Part shown: piece by piece, positions 1 through 10,518 of the stretch
How the letters are laid out: each line of letters begins with the position of its first letter
How positions within the stretch are numbered: position 1 is the first letter of the stretch
Source of the DNA: Carallia brachiata
Taxonomy: Eukaryota > Streptophyta > Magnoliopsida > Malpighiales > Rhizophoraceae
Direction: 5' to 3'
NCBI GenBank assembly: GCA_021464245.1
Contig: JADCRB010000068.1
Coordinates: 12,904,544-12,968,543, forward strand
Length of the DNA: 64,000 bases
Notes under the pieces: model-generated
Databases searched by the model: none
What the model saw: the letters and a program-made list of their open reading frames with translations, nothing else
Told to the model about the DNA's origin: nothing
Made by a program: the position numbers and the translations under genes

Positions 1-355
1 TTTTTAGTTTAAAATAATCTTCGTGCATATAAGGTCGAACAAGCGAGAGAGATATCATTTAGCTTGAAGGGGAAAAAAAAATTAGTTTTCCTATTACATA
101 AGTATTTTGCGAAAAAACGGATATATATAGCTCGAGCGAATATGCTGCTGCTCAACACAGAAGGGCCTCCACCGGCAATAAACAGAGCACTCATAATCAC
201 CCTTTTCACAAATCTTGTACCAAAAACAACAAAAGCCTTCCACAAAGCAAATGAAGAGAATTGTCTAATCTGCCGTCCCATTTAGCAAGGAATCCAATTC
301 TAGCAACCAGGAGTACATGGATGAAAGGAATCACAGGCAAACCGCAAGTCTACAT

Positions 356-525
356 TACCCCGCGATCCAAGTCACATAATAGACTTGGATTTTGATTATT
401 TCTCTTCTTTCCTCACTATATGGTCATCTTATAGACTATTCTATGTCAATAGATAGTTGCCCATATAGCAAAGAGTGCAGAAAAATCAAAATCAAAGGCT
501 ATTCTATAATTCGGATCGCGGGATA
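356..525. mobile_element. MITE with TA flanks, copy 1
   Basis: A 170 bp element has imperfect terminal inverted repeats of about 37 bp (358-395 and 488-523). They begin CCCCGCGATCC on the left and TCCCGCGATCC when the right end is read in reverse complement. TA dinucleotides flank both ends, as expected for Tc1/mariner-type MITEs. It has no coding capacity. The same element sits at the same place in the second duplication copy (6520-6689), so it was present before the duplication. Confidence 0.6.
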
Positions 526-1408
526 GTGCCAACTTGGGGTTACCCTAGGATAACACTAGTTCACATGCCCCAGCCTAATAGAAATGCTGCACTCATAAGC
601 AGCCATGCGGTCAAATTGCAGCCAAATCCACTATCTTTGCGGCATTGCAATAAACCTTTCATCCAAGAGAAATAAAATAAAAGGTTACAAAACTCAAATT
701 CACGTAATGCAGCAGATAGTGATAAAAAGAACTATGATACTATATCCGAGCTGCAACACCGCAGCCCCCACTCCAAACCAAGAAATATTCAAAATTTATG
801 ACTAAACAAAGATAGAATCCATGTAGAAACAGATCAGCCCTTGACTGTCACATGAATCCTTCAGCTTATTAGTAAGGCAACCTTTAGAAACTGCAAAGAA
901 ATCTGTAAAGAAGAGTAGAGAAATGCAAGACATAAAGCAGTATCTATAATACTCCTAATTTCCATCCTGGAATGAATGAAAAATTTTGCAACTCTCCAGG
1001 AGATGGATTAATTAATTCATGAACCATTAATTTTGAATTAGAAGCAATTTTGCAAGATCGAATGCAGACTGAGAACACAAGTAAGAATCACACATCTTTT
1101 CACAAACGTCTCAGGTAAATTTTGAGATTTTAAAATTAAACTCCTTTATCCAACTCCCTTAAAGTCTAGTTCTTTTTGCGGTGAACTCCTATGTTCAAAA
1201 TCACATTAGACTCGGTTAATTTAATTTGAACTTTTTTTAGACCTTTTATGAGAGGATTTCTCGTATAACTATTTTTTCATACACAAAACTCAAATTAGAA
1301 ATCTTATTTAAGAAGAAGCAAGTTACTTTTATTCAGATTAACAATCGTTAGTAATCCCTTAAATACTAGTATGTGCATAATGTGACAAATATAGTACGCA
1401 TGAATTGT

Positions 1409-1610
1409 TATAAATATGAGTAATAATATATATCACGAAAATTGTGTCATAAAATATTTTAAAATTTACAATTATGAAAATAACCATCAGCTTTTTTAAC
1501 ACCGTCAAACTAAAAAGGGAAAAAAAATTATTGATTTTTTTCATAATTGTAAATTTTGAGATATTTTATGATACGATTTTTATGATATATGTCATTACTT
1601 TATAAATATT
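1409..1610. mobile_element. Foldback element with about 70 bp arms, copy 1
   Basis: Two arms of about 70 bp (1409-1480 and 1538-1610) are inverted repeats of each other, sharing the core AAAATTTACAATTATGAAAA, around a loop of about 60 bp. This fits a MITE or other foldback element. The second duplication copy has it at about 10317-10518. Exact ends and target duplication are not clear because the flanks are AT-rich. Confidence 0.5.
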
Positions 1611-2549
1611 TGACGTAGGACACGTCTTAAAGAATATTTTTTTATCATTCTATAATTAATGTTGCAATTTTTATTATTATGATTTTACATCTTATTTAGA
1701 GTATTTTAGAATATTTACGAGTTTTAGTTTAGAATATTTTAGAATACTTAGTCATTAAAATGTTCTTTATTAAAAAAAAATATATAATAGTTTAATTAAG
1801 AGTTTTTTTTTTGATTATGTAGGGTTTGTTTGGTCAATAGGTTTAGAAGTTGTTGTAAATAAGTTCTAACTTTTTAATTTCAGTTAGTTTATTAATTCTA
1901 GAATAGTAATCAGTTTAAATTGCTCTTTTGAAAACTGTTTATCTTATCCAGTAGATTCCAAAAACTAGAAGACTCATTCGATTGTTAGCCTTTAATTTTT
2001 TTGTTTGTTTGATGTACCTGAGGAATAGGAGATTTTCAGGACTTTCAATGTTGCAGATATTTATTAATTTTCTTTTGCTAAAGAGCCTCTCTATTCAAAG
2101 TCTAACTTGAATTCAAGTCTGACTTGAATTCGAGATAGGTTTTTCTGAAGTGGAATGAACCAACGTAAAATGAGTAGTTTAAGAGGAACTGATATAAAAT
2201 GAGTAACCCAAAATTCTTAGATGAGAGAGGCTGTCAAAAAAAGCCCACATTCTAAAAAATTTGAGAAAACTTGTCTGTTAAGCATTTTTAAAATGTTATA
2301 AGTATATTTTCAGTATATTCCTTAAATGTTTTGAAATATCAAATGTTCTGGAATATAATAGAATTATTCTTTAGGTATTCTTTAGCTATAAATACATATG
2401 TAAAGCTAGAAGCTAAAACATTCCACAAACATTAGTTTTTCCACGAACATTAATTTTTCGTGTTATCTTTCTCTTTTAGAATTTTTTCTTTTTATGGCTT
2501 AATTGTGTATCAATCTTATTATTACTAACTATTTCAAAAAATTATTCAC

Positions 2550-2822
2550 CTTTGTAATGGAATCAATCTCATCAAAAATGATCATGTGAAGGGGACTATT
2601 CTCTCCTCAAATAGATAGATGAAATATAATTTTGGCATAATAACTAAATCTAGCTAGTGAAAACAAATGTACATAATGGAACTGCATTATTATTTATCAC
2701 AAATCTCGACAAACACGCATGACACAAACATATTATGAAATTACCATATCTGTTATAGTCTGCATAAGCGTCATTGAAGAGCTTTCTGATATTTTCCTCT
2801 GATTCACCAACTCACTTTGACA
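2550..2822 (-). pseudogene. NSF-like AAA ATPase, two exon remnants (copy 1)
   Basis: Two short minus-strand segments match the D1 ATPase domain of plant N-ethylmaleimide-sensitive factor (NSF), the AAA+ ATPase that disassembles SNARE complexes. Segment 2750-2822 reads WVGESEENIRKLFNDAYAD, like the NSF stretch after the P-loop (FVGETEKNVRDLF). Segment about 2550-2605 reads HMIIFDEIDSITK, a complete Walker B motif, followed by a plausible GT donor. The P-loop exon, the sensor region and everything downstream are missing here, and the 5' edge of the second exon has a small deletion compared with copy 2. It cannot encode an ATPase. Confidence 0.75.
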
Positions 2823-3303
2823 ACAAGCTACAATGGAAGGCACCAGACATAGAAGTCTCAAATTCAATCAACAATGAGAAATAGCAAAATAACACATGAC
2901 AAACATGCTTCCACGTTAAGAAGGCATAGAAATGCATGCACACCAAACATTGGCAAATCCCTTAAATGACCATTAGACAGAGGGATTGGGGGTTCAAATA
3001 ACCACCTTTCAAAAAACAATGAAAAGTAACATTCAATTACCAGGAAAAAAACAAAGGGAAACACATGCAATACATGTTCATGATAACGCATTTCTCATAT
3101 ACATTCATCGGCTTTTGAAAACTCCTAAACCTTAGCCGCTAGATATAGTTATTTGAAGAGGTATGTATTCTCACATGCGATAAATGCATGTGTGTATCCA
3201 CAACGTGAGAGAGAGACCTTTTCTTGTAACAAACAGTGAGAACGAACAGTATTCACGCTTAGGCAACTGTGCTTATAACTTTTGGTTTCATTCCATGCGA
3301 CAG

Positions 3304-5488
3304 GTTATCTCTTTGTTTCTGCTAGGATCATATTACCTTTTCTTGGATGATGCACCATTTGTGCCAGTAGTTGCACTGCTATTGTATGTTGGGTGTTATC
3401 AGGTAACCAATATACTATTTCTTCCCTTTTGATTTAATTTTGAGTTCCAGAATTTTGGGCTATAATATGATGCTTGTACAGATTAGTCCATTAGATCACT
3501 TGAACTCCCAGAATTAGGATTCTGATGATGCATTTTTGTGTATACAAAAGAGGAAAACTATAATGGAAATGATTGCCTGGAATCATTAAATGAACTTGGT
3601 TTCTTGACTTCTTAAAGTGAACATGGCTTTAGAATGTTTATGGCATGCATGGGGGAATAAGAAAAAACATTGTCTACATCAATTACTTTGTGATTTAGAT
3701 ATAGCCAAGTTGAATGGAGTATCATTGCAGTTAACAATAAGTTATCCAGATACTTCTGGGAGGTAATTTACTCAGTTTGTCATAAAAATGGTGGTATCAG
3801 AGAGTTTTTTCGTTCAGATGAAGGATTGCTAGAACTGAATAACACATAAGCAGTGAATAACACATAAGCAGTGATAGCTTGAATTAGTGACAAGGAATTT
3901 CTTTTTGGTTGTTAACAATAATTTTGCAGTGTGTTTTAGGATCTCATTTCAAATATGCATTCCATCCTTGTAACCTCTGCCTTTGTGGCTAATGAAAGTT
4001 ATTTACAGTTGTCCTTTGGGCCCATTGGCTGGTTGATGATCTCAGAGGTTTTCCCCCTACGCTTAAGGGGACGGGGGCTCAGTCTTGCTGTGCTGGTTAA
4101 CTTTGGTGCAAATGCACTTGTGACTTTTGCATTTTCCCCTTTAAAGTTTTTTGAGAGCTTTTCTATATTCCCAGAGCTATTTCCTGTGAAATTTCTTTTA
4201 GCTTACTTTCAGACACTTTTATGATCTTATATCAATCATTCGCCAAATTTAGAGAAAATCTTCCACGATATTTTTGTTTCTCTTGAATACTTTCCATGAT
4301 CATGGCATTCAATGTTGTCTGCCTATGGAATTCAATCACAACTATCCTGGTTTGACGTTTTTTTTTTTTTTTGCTTTTGATTAAATTTAGATGTTTGTTC
4401 ATGGATCTTTTTTAAGCTTCTATCAGCTTTTATAATGCCTGATAAATGGTTTTATTGCTTAAGATATCAAGTATTGCTCTTTGCATAAGTTAAAAAAATG
4501 TTATTAATTTAGCACGCAACAAGTCTCTAGTAATGCCACAGCATAAAATGAGAGGAGACAGCAACGTTTGAACAATACAGAAGATGTGACCCCTAGAAAC
4601 TGGTCGTTTCTTCTTGTTGCTGGTCATATACTTGCTCATTTTTAAAACCATATAGACAGAAATTGCTGTCCTTTTCAGTGTCTTCTAGCTAAAAGCTTAA
4701 ATTATAGTGGATTACGTTAAACTCTATTACATTTAGTTTCACCTTTACTCTGATGCAGTAAAACAAATAAACAAATGAATTTGCCATCGGAAATTCCAAT
4801 GCTTCCACTGTTCCTTGGTATGGTTGGACTTGAAACCAATTTTAAATTTGACCATCTCAATGTTTGTAATGTCCTAGGTCCATTGGATACTTTATATCAA
4901 GTACCTGTTGGGCAATTTTTTTTTTTGGCATAAATTATTTTTTAAGTAATCAAATATTCGTCAAATTTCCAAGCATGATCCAGCTTCAGTTTGTGTCATG
5001 TATGCATAATGCCAAGTGCCAGAATTGTCCGAACTATTTCCATAACCTATTGCACTTGTACTACTGATAGTTTCCGTTTCACATGCCAAATGTCCCTAAG
5101 TTTAATTCTACAATGTTTCTGCTTTATGGTTCCTTGCCTCTTATTTCTGTTTTCATTGCTGAAGACTTTGTAAGGGAGCAATCGAAAGAGGTGTATACAA
5201 TCTTTTATTCTATTATTTACCCCATGCGAAGTATTAAACTGTGCATGATGTGGAAGACTTGCATTACTGATCATTGGAATCAAATTTGAACCGAGTGTTT
5301 TCCAATAAATTGGTACAAAGATTAAGATGCTTTGTGAACTGATCATGTATTTGCAGGCGTGGTTGGGAGCTGGAATTTTGTTCTATGTATTTGGTGTAAT
5401 AGCTGTGTTATCTCTCCTCTTCATATTCTTCGTCGTACCAGAGACCAAGGGGCTTACTCTGGAGGAAATTGAGGCTAAGTGCTTATAG
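3304..5488 (+). pseudogene. D-xylose-proton-symporter-like sugar transporter, 3' fragment
   Basis: Three exons match the C-terminal end of the plant MFS family called D-xylose-proton symporter-like (Arabidopsis At5g17010 and relatives). Exon 3304-3402 gives a transmembrane stretch ending LLLYVGCYQ. Exon 4009-4146 gives LSFGPIGWLMISE with the family motif RLRGRG and ends FAFSPLK. Exon 5357-5488 gives LGAGILFYVFG, the sugar-transporter signature VPETKGLTLEEIE, and a stop codon. The first two exons have good AG acceptors and the first has a GT donor. After FAFSPLK (4146) the next bases are TTTTTT, so the donor is lost; using the nearest GT shifts the frame and stops early. All upstream exons (more than three quarters of the protein) are absent because the duplication edge lies at about 3215. 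A rare alternative splice cannot be ruled out. Confidence 0.8.
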
Positions 5489-6329
5489 ATTGCCACATTC
5501 AATTCACCTTACCAGCCAGCAAGTTATTATAGCGGGAGGACATACATCTCGTCTGTATGATCCGATTTTCTCGGGTACACTCATACTTGTTCGTATCTAA
5601 CATCCATGTACTTTTGCATTAAGTTGTTAGCTATTCTTCGTCATATATGTATGTTTGCATTTATTCACTTGTACATATGTATTCTTCTCCTAGACATTCT
5701 AAAATTCAAATAGTTTGAACATGTCTCATTCAATATAAGAATGAAATAAAAATTAATGATTTAAGATCAGTTTAAAAAAACGTTTACTACTTAAATTCAC
5801 AAATCCCAAAAAGTTTACTATTTTCCAAAGGACTTATAACAATGAGGTAATTCTAACCAACTTTTCCGTTGCTGCAGAGACTAATTGAGAGAGCCTGAAA
5901 AGCTGGACCACAGTATCCTGAAAATGAAAAGGGCAAACTAAAACCAGTCTGAGTCCAGAACGATAAGAGGATTCCCCATTGAATGGTAGATATGCTAAAA
6001 AAAACACAAAAAGGGCAAAGAACCACCAGAGAAGTATGGCTGATCAAAGTCCAAAGTTCCAAAGTAAGTGAATGTCAAAATACTATCAGAAGCAGAACCA
6101 CAAGTCTTAAACGTTTTACTTGAAGAAAATGATTGTGTACACATGTATGATGCGAATGTGCCCCACAACTGTATGATCAAATTACTATACTCTACAGTCG
6201 ACTGATCCAACGGTTGAGAGTCGGAAATGATGCCTGCTTAATAGTCAATTGTCTGCGAGAATGTTGTATTAACCATGTACATTTAGTGGTCACAATAGTG
6301 ATGACTAGAAAAAATGTCTTAAAAACTAA
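5489..6329. other. Spacer between transporter fragment and duplication copy 2
   Basis: This stretch begins with what would have been the transporter 3' untranslated region. No protein family was recognised. Overlapping minus-strand frames of 60-96 codons occur at 5853-6482, but they have no recognisable motif. Confidence 0.5.
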
Positions 6330-6519
6330 TCTCCACTGACAATAAACAGAGCACTCATAATCACCCATTTCACAAATCTTGTACCAAAAACAACAAAGGC
6401 CTTCCACAAAGCAAATGAAGAAAATTGTCTGATCTGCCTTCCCATTTAGCAAGGAATCCAATTCTAGCAGCCTAGAGTACATGGATGAGAGGAATCACAG
6501 GGAAACCGCAAGTCAACAT

Positions 6520-6689
6520 TACCCCGCGATCCAAGTCACATAATAGACTTGGATTTTGATTATTTCTCTCCTTTCCTTACCATATGGTCATCTTATAGAC
6601 TATTCTATGTCAACAGATAGTTGACCATGTAGCAAAGAGTGCAGAAAAATCAAAATCAAAGGCTATTCTGTAATTCGGATCGCAGGATA
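6520..6689. mobile_element. MITE with TA flanks, copy 2
   Basis: This is the duplicated partner of the element at 356-525, with the same inverted ends and TA flanks and a few substitutions (for example GGATCGCAGG instead of GGATCGCGGG at the right end). Confidence 0.6.
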
Positions 6690-7324
6690 GTGCCAACTTA
6701 GGGTTACACTAAGGTAACACAAATTCACATGCCCTAGCCTAATAGAAATGCTGCACTCATAAGCACCCATGCGGTCAAATTGCAGCCAAATCCACTATCT
6801 TTGTGGCATTGCAATAAACCTGTCATCCAAGAGAACTAAAATAAAACGTTACAAAACTCGAATTCATGTAATGCAGCAGATAATGATAAAAAAACTATGA
6901 TACTATATCCGAGCTGCAACACCGCAGCCCCCACTCAAAACCAAGAAATATTCAAAATTTATGACTAAACAAGGATAGAGAATCCATGAAGAATCAGATC
7001 AGCACTTTACTGTGACATGAATCCTTCAGCTTATTAGTAAGGCAACCTTTAGAAACTGCAAAGAAATCTGTAAAGAAGAGTAGAGAAATGCAAGAAATAA
7101 AGCAGTATCTATAATACTCCTAATTTCCATACTGTAATGAATGAAAAAAAAAGGTAGCATAAGAAAGATATTTGGGTCAAGTTCTTAAAGAATGCCAAGC
7201 TTTGCAACTCTCCAGGAGATGGATTAATTAATTCATGAACCATTAATTTTGAATTAGAAGCAATTTTGCAAGATCGAATGCAGACTGAGAACACAAGTAA
7301 GAATCACACATCTTTTGATATGAT

Positions 7325-7700
7325 GAATTTTTTACAGTAGATGGAAATTTGGGATTTTTGTTGTGGGGCTTGTACGAAACATTAAACTCAGCCACCTCCA
7401 CATCAAATCACTATATGGCAAAGGATTCCACAAACTGGCCTGGATATTACAAACCATTCAGGATGCTAGAGCCATATTACTACGCAACAACTTGTGCAAT
7501 TATAACTCGAGAGGCGGCTTACAAAACGATGGGATGCTTGAGGCCTCAATTTGACTGACATCAAGATGGCTCGAAGGTTCATCAAACATACAAACTTTTC
7601 TACAATCTACATTGCAAGGACATAGAGAGCAACAAATCTCTGGAACTCTCCACAAGACAAACCCCTTAACAGTATGATCAATAACCTGGTTCACCTCAAA
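7325..7700 (-). pseudogene. ABCE (RNase L inhibitor/ribosome recycling ATPase) fragment
   Basis: Minus-strand pieces match plant ABCE/RLI, the twin-ATPase ribosome-recycling factor. In order: NQVID (near 7691), then in a shifted frame LSCGEFQRF, corresponding to the ABC signature LSGGELQRF; then MFDEPSSHLDV (7557-7589), corresponding to the first-domain Walker B and D-loop MFDEPSSYLDV; then, after stops and a gap of roughly 100 residues, AEFNVSYKPHNKNPKF, corresponding to the linker EFNVSYKPQKISPKF. Frame changes, in-frame stops and the internal deletion show it is dead. It lies in the segment unique to copy 2, directly downstream of a cyclin D fragment on the same strand. Confidence 0.7.
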
Positions 7701-7868
7701 ACAAATCACACAATCACTTTCCAATAACAGGACGTTTCAATAAGAATGCGGTTCCAATTTCACCGTGGCAAATTGGCATCTTAGCGGGAAGATAAAGTTT
7801 TTTAATCTTTTTTTCCAAGAAAAAATCTGCATTATTTTCTTGGTAAATTAAAAAGAATCTAACTTTTG

Positions 7869-8011
7869 AGCGTTTGTTTACCGGGACAGAATGGTAGGAA
7901 AGGATGCGGTGAAAGTAGTTGACTGAATGGCCTGAAGCGATGGTATGAATGCACCTGCATTTCACCAACAGCTCACTAACTGTCAAAAATCCATGAACAT
8001 ACTTACAATCA

Positions 8012-8042
<31 letters not shown>

Positions 8043-8275
8043 CCATATATATACCTTGAGGATCCATTTGATAAAGTCTTGGCGAGCGGTGGAGTCGACG
8101 CATTGGTGGCGACGGCAGCGGGGTAGATAATCGGACGAAGGCATGAACTGGGTCTCGGAATCAATCAGCCAGTTGACGGTATTCTCATCGGACGGTGGGG
8201 AAGAAGGAAATTGGAAATCAAGGCAGTCGGAGACCCACGACGTGTCGGCAGCGGACTGCAGATGCAAAACGCTCC
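7869..8275 (-). pseudogene. Cyclin D1-like pseudogene (first two exons)
   Basis: The minus strand at 8057-8275 encodes a start of the cyclin box typical of plant CYCD1: NWLIDSETQFMPSSDYLP, then ARQDFIKWILK, followed by a GT donor (gtatat). After a short intron, which contains an ATAC microsatellite, an AG acceptor leads to VHSYHRFRPF. The reading frame then breaks: a shifted frame continues with VNYFHRILSYHSVPVNK, matching VNYFDRFL..LPVNK of the family. A small deletion in the middle of exon 2 explains the frameshift. The rest of the cyclin box is missing. Upstream (about 8510-8565) are two TGGGC motifs that may be remains of its promoter. Confidence 0.7.
8010..8042. repeat. (ATAC)n microsatellite
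   Basis: About eight uninterrupted tetranucleotide units lie in the intron of the cyclin D1-like pseudogene. Confidence 0.95.
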
Positions 8276-8299
8276 AGTGGATGATGACTGCCAGATATT

Positions 8300-9976
8300 A
8301 GCGATGGAGGGGATGGTAAGAGATAAAAAAGAGAAATTGTAGATAAAGTACTTAACTTCTTGAAAATTACATGAAATCCCGCAAGACTGAAGCCCTAAAT
8401 AACATAAAAAAGAAGAGCCAGAACAGCAGCGGCTAGCAAAGGTTAAGGTTGGAACGAAACTTGGAATGCTGGCGGGGAAGGATTAGGGTTTATAAATTAA
8501 TTTGGTGGGCTTGAAATCTTACCTTGGGATCCATAGCCACTTGTTTCCTATTGGGCCTTTTAATTATGCATAAAGGGACCCACAAAGTCCTTCGGTGTAA
8601 ACTAGGTAATTTCTAAGCACGGAATATAATTCAGTCAATTAAAGTATGTGTCTTCGACTCTTAAGTTTAGAGCTCAAGTTTTAGATTTGGTGCTTATCTT
8701 TATATTTTTTTATTATTAAGTTATCAGCTTTAAAAATAAAAAATAAAAAATAAAAAATTAAGTAATTTCTAAGATTTTTTAAAACAGTCAAACTCGAATC
8801 TTATATGTGTTAAAAGTGAGGAAAAGATAAAAATTCACAATTTTTATTTTTTCAAACGTAACGAAAACATATTAGTGACAGATCGGAAGTTTTAAAAACT
8901 GATAAAACCGACCACGGCTGCCTATATATGCTTGAACTTATTAGAACCCGAAAATTAGCACCAAAAGTGCCACACGGTCCACTCAAAAAAGTGTCATAAT
9001 AACTTGTAATATGAGGAGAATATGGACATGCTTAGAATTTACAGAATTCGTATGTCATCAACTATATACCTGTTGAGAGCCGGTGTCACTCTTAGGCAGT
9101 TAGCTCCTAAAGTGTACTTAATCTAATTAAAATTAATTGTTTCTTTGATTAGTTTGCAATTTCACCCCACATTAACTACTTTTTTTTAATTGGTGATGAA
9201 TAATAAACTATGAAATTTCATTTAACATCCTATTTCTCTATTACTGTTATAATATTTATTTATGTAAAATCATATGAATTTAAATCGGCTCAAAGCACTT
9301 ACAACTAATCCACAATCATTGAATTAGTGGCAATTTGAGATTTTTGGAACATTGGCAAAGACAGTTTGAATGTAAAATGTTTCCAAAAATTGTCAACCCT
9401 GATTTGCGAACACCACCAGTAATCTCTAATTCGTGTTGTTGGAATTACTACGTGGGATGGACCCAACACATGCAATTTACCGAAAAAAAAAACCCAAATT
9501 TTTTCATAAAAAACTATGATAAAAAAATATTCATGCATTTCTCATTTCCAAACATTTTTGGCGGGTACTTTTAATTGGATTCCGATCTTCCCAAAATGTT
9601 ATCTTGCCTATAAAATTCCCCAGCTTGTATATGTCCTTAAATAAAATTTCATACTTTTCCTAGTTTAATAATTTTAAAAACAAAAATACCTACATTTTCA
9701 ATTTCAAATTTTCCAATTTGTAGTGATTATAAAAAATTTTCATAATTATCCACTCAAAATTACAACAATCAAAAGTTCCATATAAAATTCTAACAGTACA
9801 TTTTTTTTTCAAAAAAAATAATTTTCTCAAACCTAAGTACAAAAAAAAAAAAAAAAGTCTTCTTCAAAATAATATTTTTGGTTATCTTGACCAAAGATCA
9901 AGATTCACGAGCTCCGAAAAACGTACAAGTTACAAATCTAAGAAAGTATTCCCCACCTCTATATTCCTTTTTATTT
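8300..9976. other. AT-rich rest of the copy-2-specific segment
   Basis: No gene was recognised. There are simple AT repeats (for example AAAAAT repeats near 8730-8755). Two overlapping frames of 77-79 codons at 9305-9574 have no recognisable motif. The segment ends where similarity to copy 1 resumes at about 9977. Confidence 0.5.
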
Positions 9977-10054
9977 TCACAAACCTCTCAGGTAAATTTT
10001 AAAATTTTAAAATTGAACTCGTTTATTCAAATCCCTTAAAGTCTAGTTCTTTTT

Positions 10055-10116
10055 GCGCTGAACTCCTATGTTCAAAACCACATTAGCGCTGAACTCCTAT
10101 GTTCAAAACCACATTA
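10055..10116. repeat. 31 bp tandem duplication private to copy 2
   Basis: A 31 bp unit beginning GCGCTGAACTCC occurs twice in direct succession (10055-10085 and 10086-10116). The matching place in copy 1 (near 1178) has one unit only. Confidence 0.9.
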
Positions 10117-10316
10117 GACTCAGTTAATTTAATTTGAACTTTTTTCAGACCTCTTATGGGAGGATTTCTCCTATAACTGTTTTTTCGTACACAAAACTCA
10201 AACCAGAAATATTATTTAAGGAGAAACAAGTTACTTTTATTCAGACTAACGATCGTTAGTAATTCCTTAAATACTAGTATGTGCATAATGTGACAAATAT
10301 AGTACGCATGAATTGT

Positions 10317-10518
10317 TATAAATATGAGTAATAATATATATTATGAAAATTGTGTCATAAAATATCTTGAAATTTACAATTATGAAAAATAACCATCAAC
10401 TTTTTTAACACCGTCAAACTAAAAGGGGAAAAAAATTATTGATTCTTTTTATAATTGTAAATTTTGAGATATTTTATGACATGATTTTCATGATATATGT
10501 CATTACTTTATAAATATT
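10317..10518. mobile_element. Foldback element, copy 2
   Basis: This is the duplicated partner of 1409-1610, with the same inverted arms around TTTACAATTATGAAAA. It was present before the duplication. Confidence 0.5.

Larger units (their letters stand above)
166..3215. repeat. Segmental duplication, copy 1
   Basis: This block is repeated, with high similarity over long stretches, at about 6330-12725. Positions 166-1095 match 6330-7316, 1096-2540 match about 9972-11417, and 2540-3215 match about 12003-12710. Compared with copy 2 it lacks a 2.66 kb segment at the point after 1095, lacks about 590 bp at 2540, and has a small deletion near 2826. Its right edge lies in a short GA repeat (about 3206-3216), beyond which it runs into sugar-transporter sequence while copy 2 runs into NSF-like coding sequence. 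It contains two small inverted-repeat elements and NSF-like exon remnants. No intact gene was found in it. An unrecognised minus-strand frame of 90 codons (9-281) crosses the left edge and is partly conserved in copy 2, but I cannot assign it. Confidence 0.9.

Noticed and set aside
2270..2530. LTR-like sequence with TATAAATACA near 2391 (and 11271)
   Set aside because: It looks like a retrotransposon promoter, but no matching second LTR, primer-binding site or polyprotein was found, so an LTR element is not claimed.
7349..7558. Plus-strand frames of 63-69 codons with WPGYYKPFRMLEPYYYATTC
   Set aside because: No known family. The minus strand of the same bases gives ABCE motifs, so these are antisense shadows of a pseudogene.
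8010..8042. ATAC repeat as a CRISPR-like array
   Set aside because: It is a simple microsatellite without spacers.
7317..9976. Helitron call for the copy-2-specific segment
   Set aside because: No convincing 5' TC / 3' CTRR end with a hairpin could be placed at the borders. It is kept only as a possible capture event.
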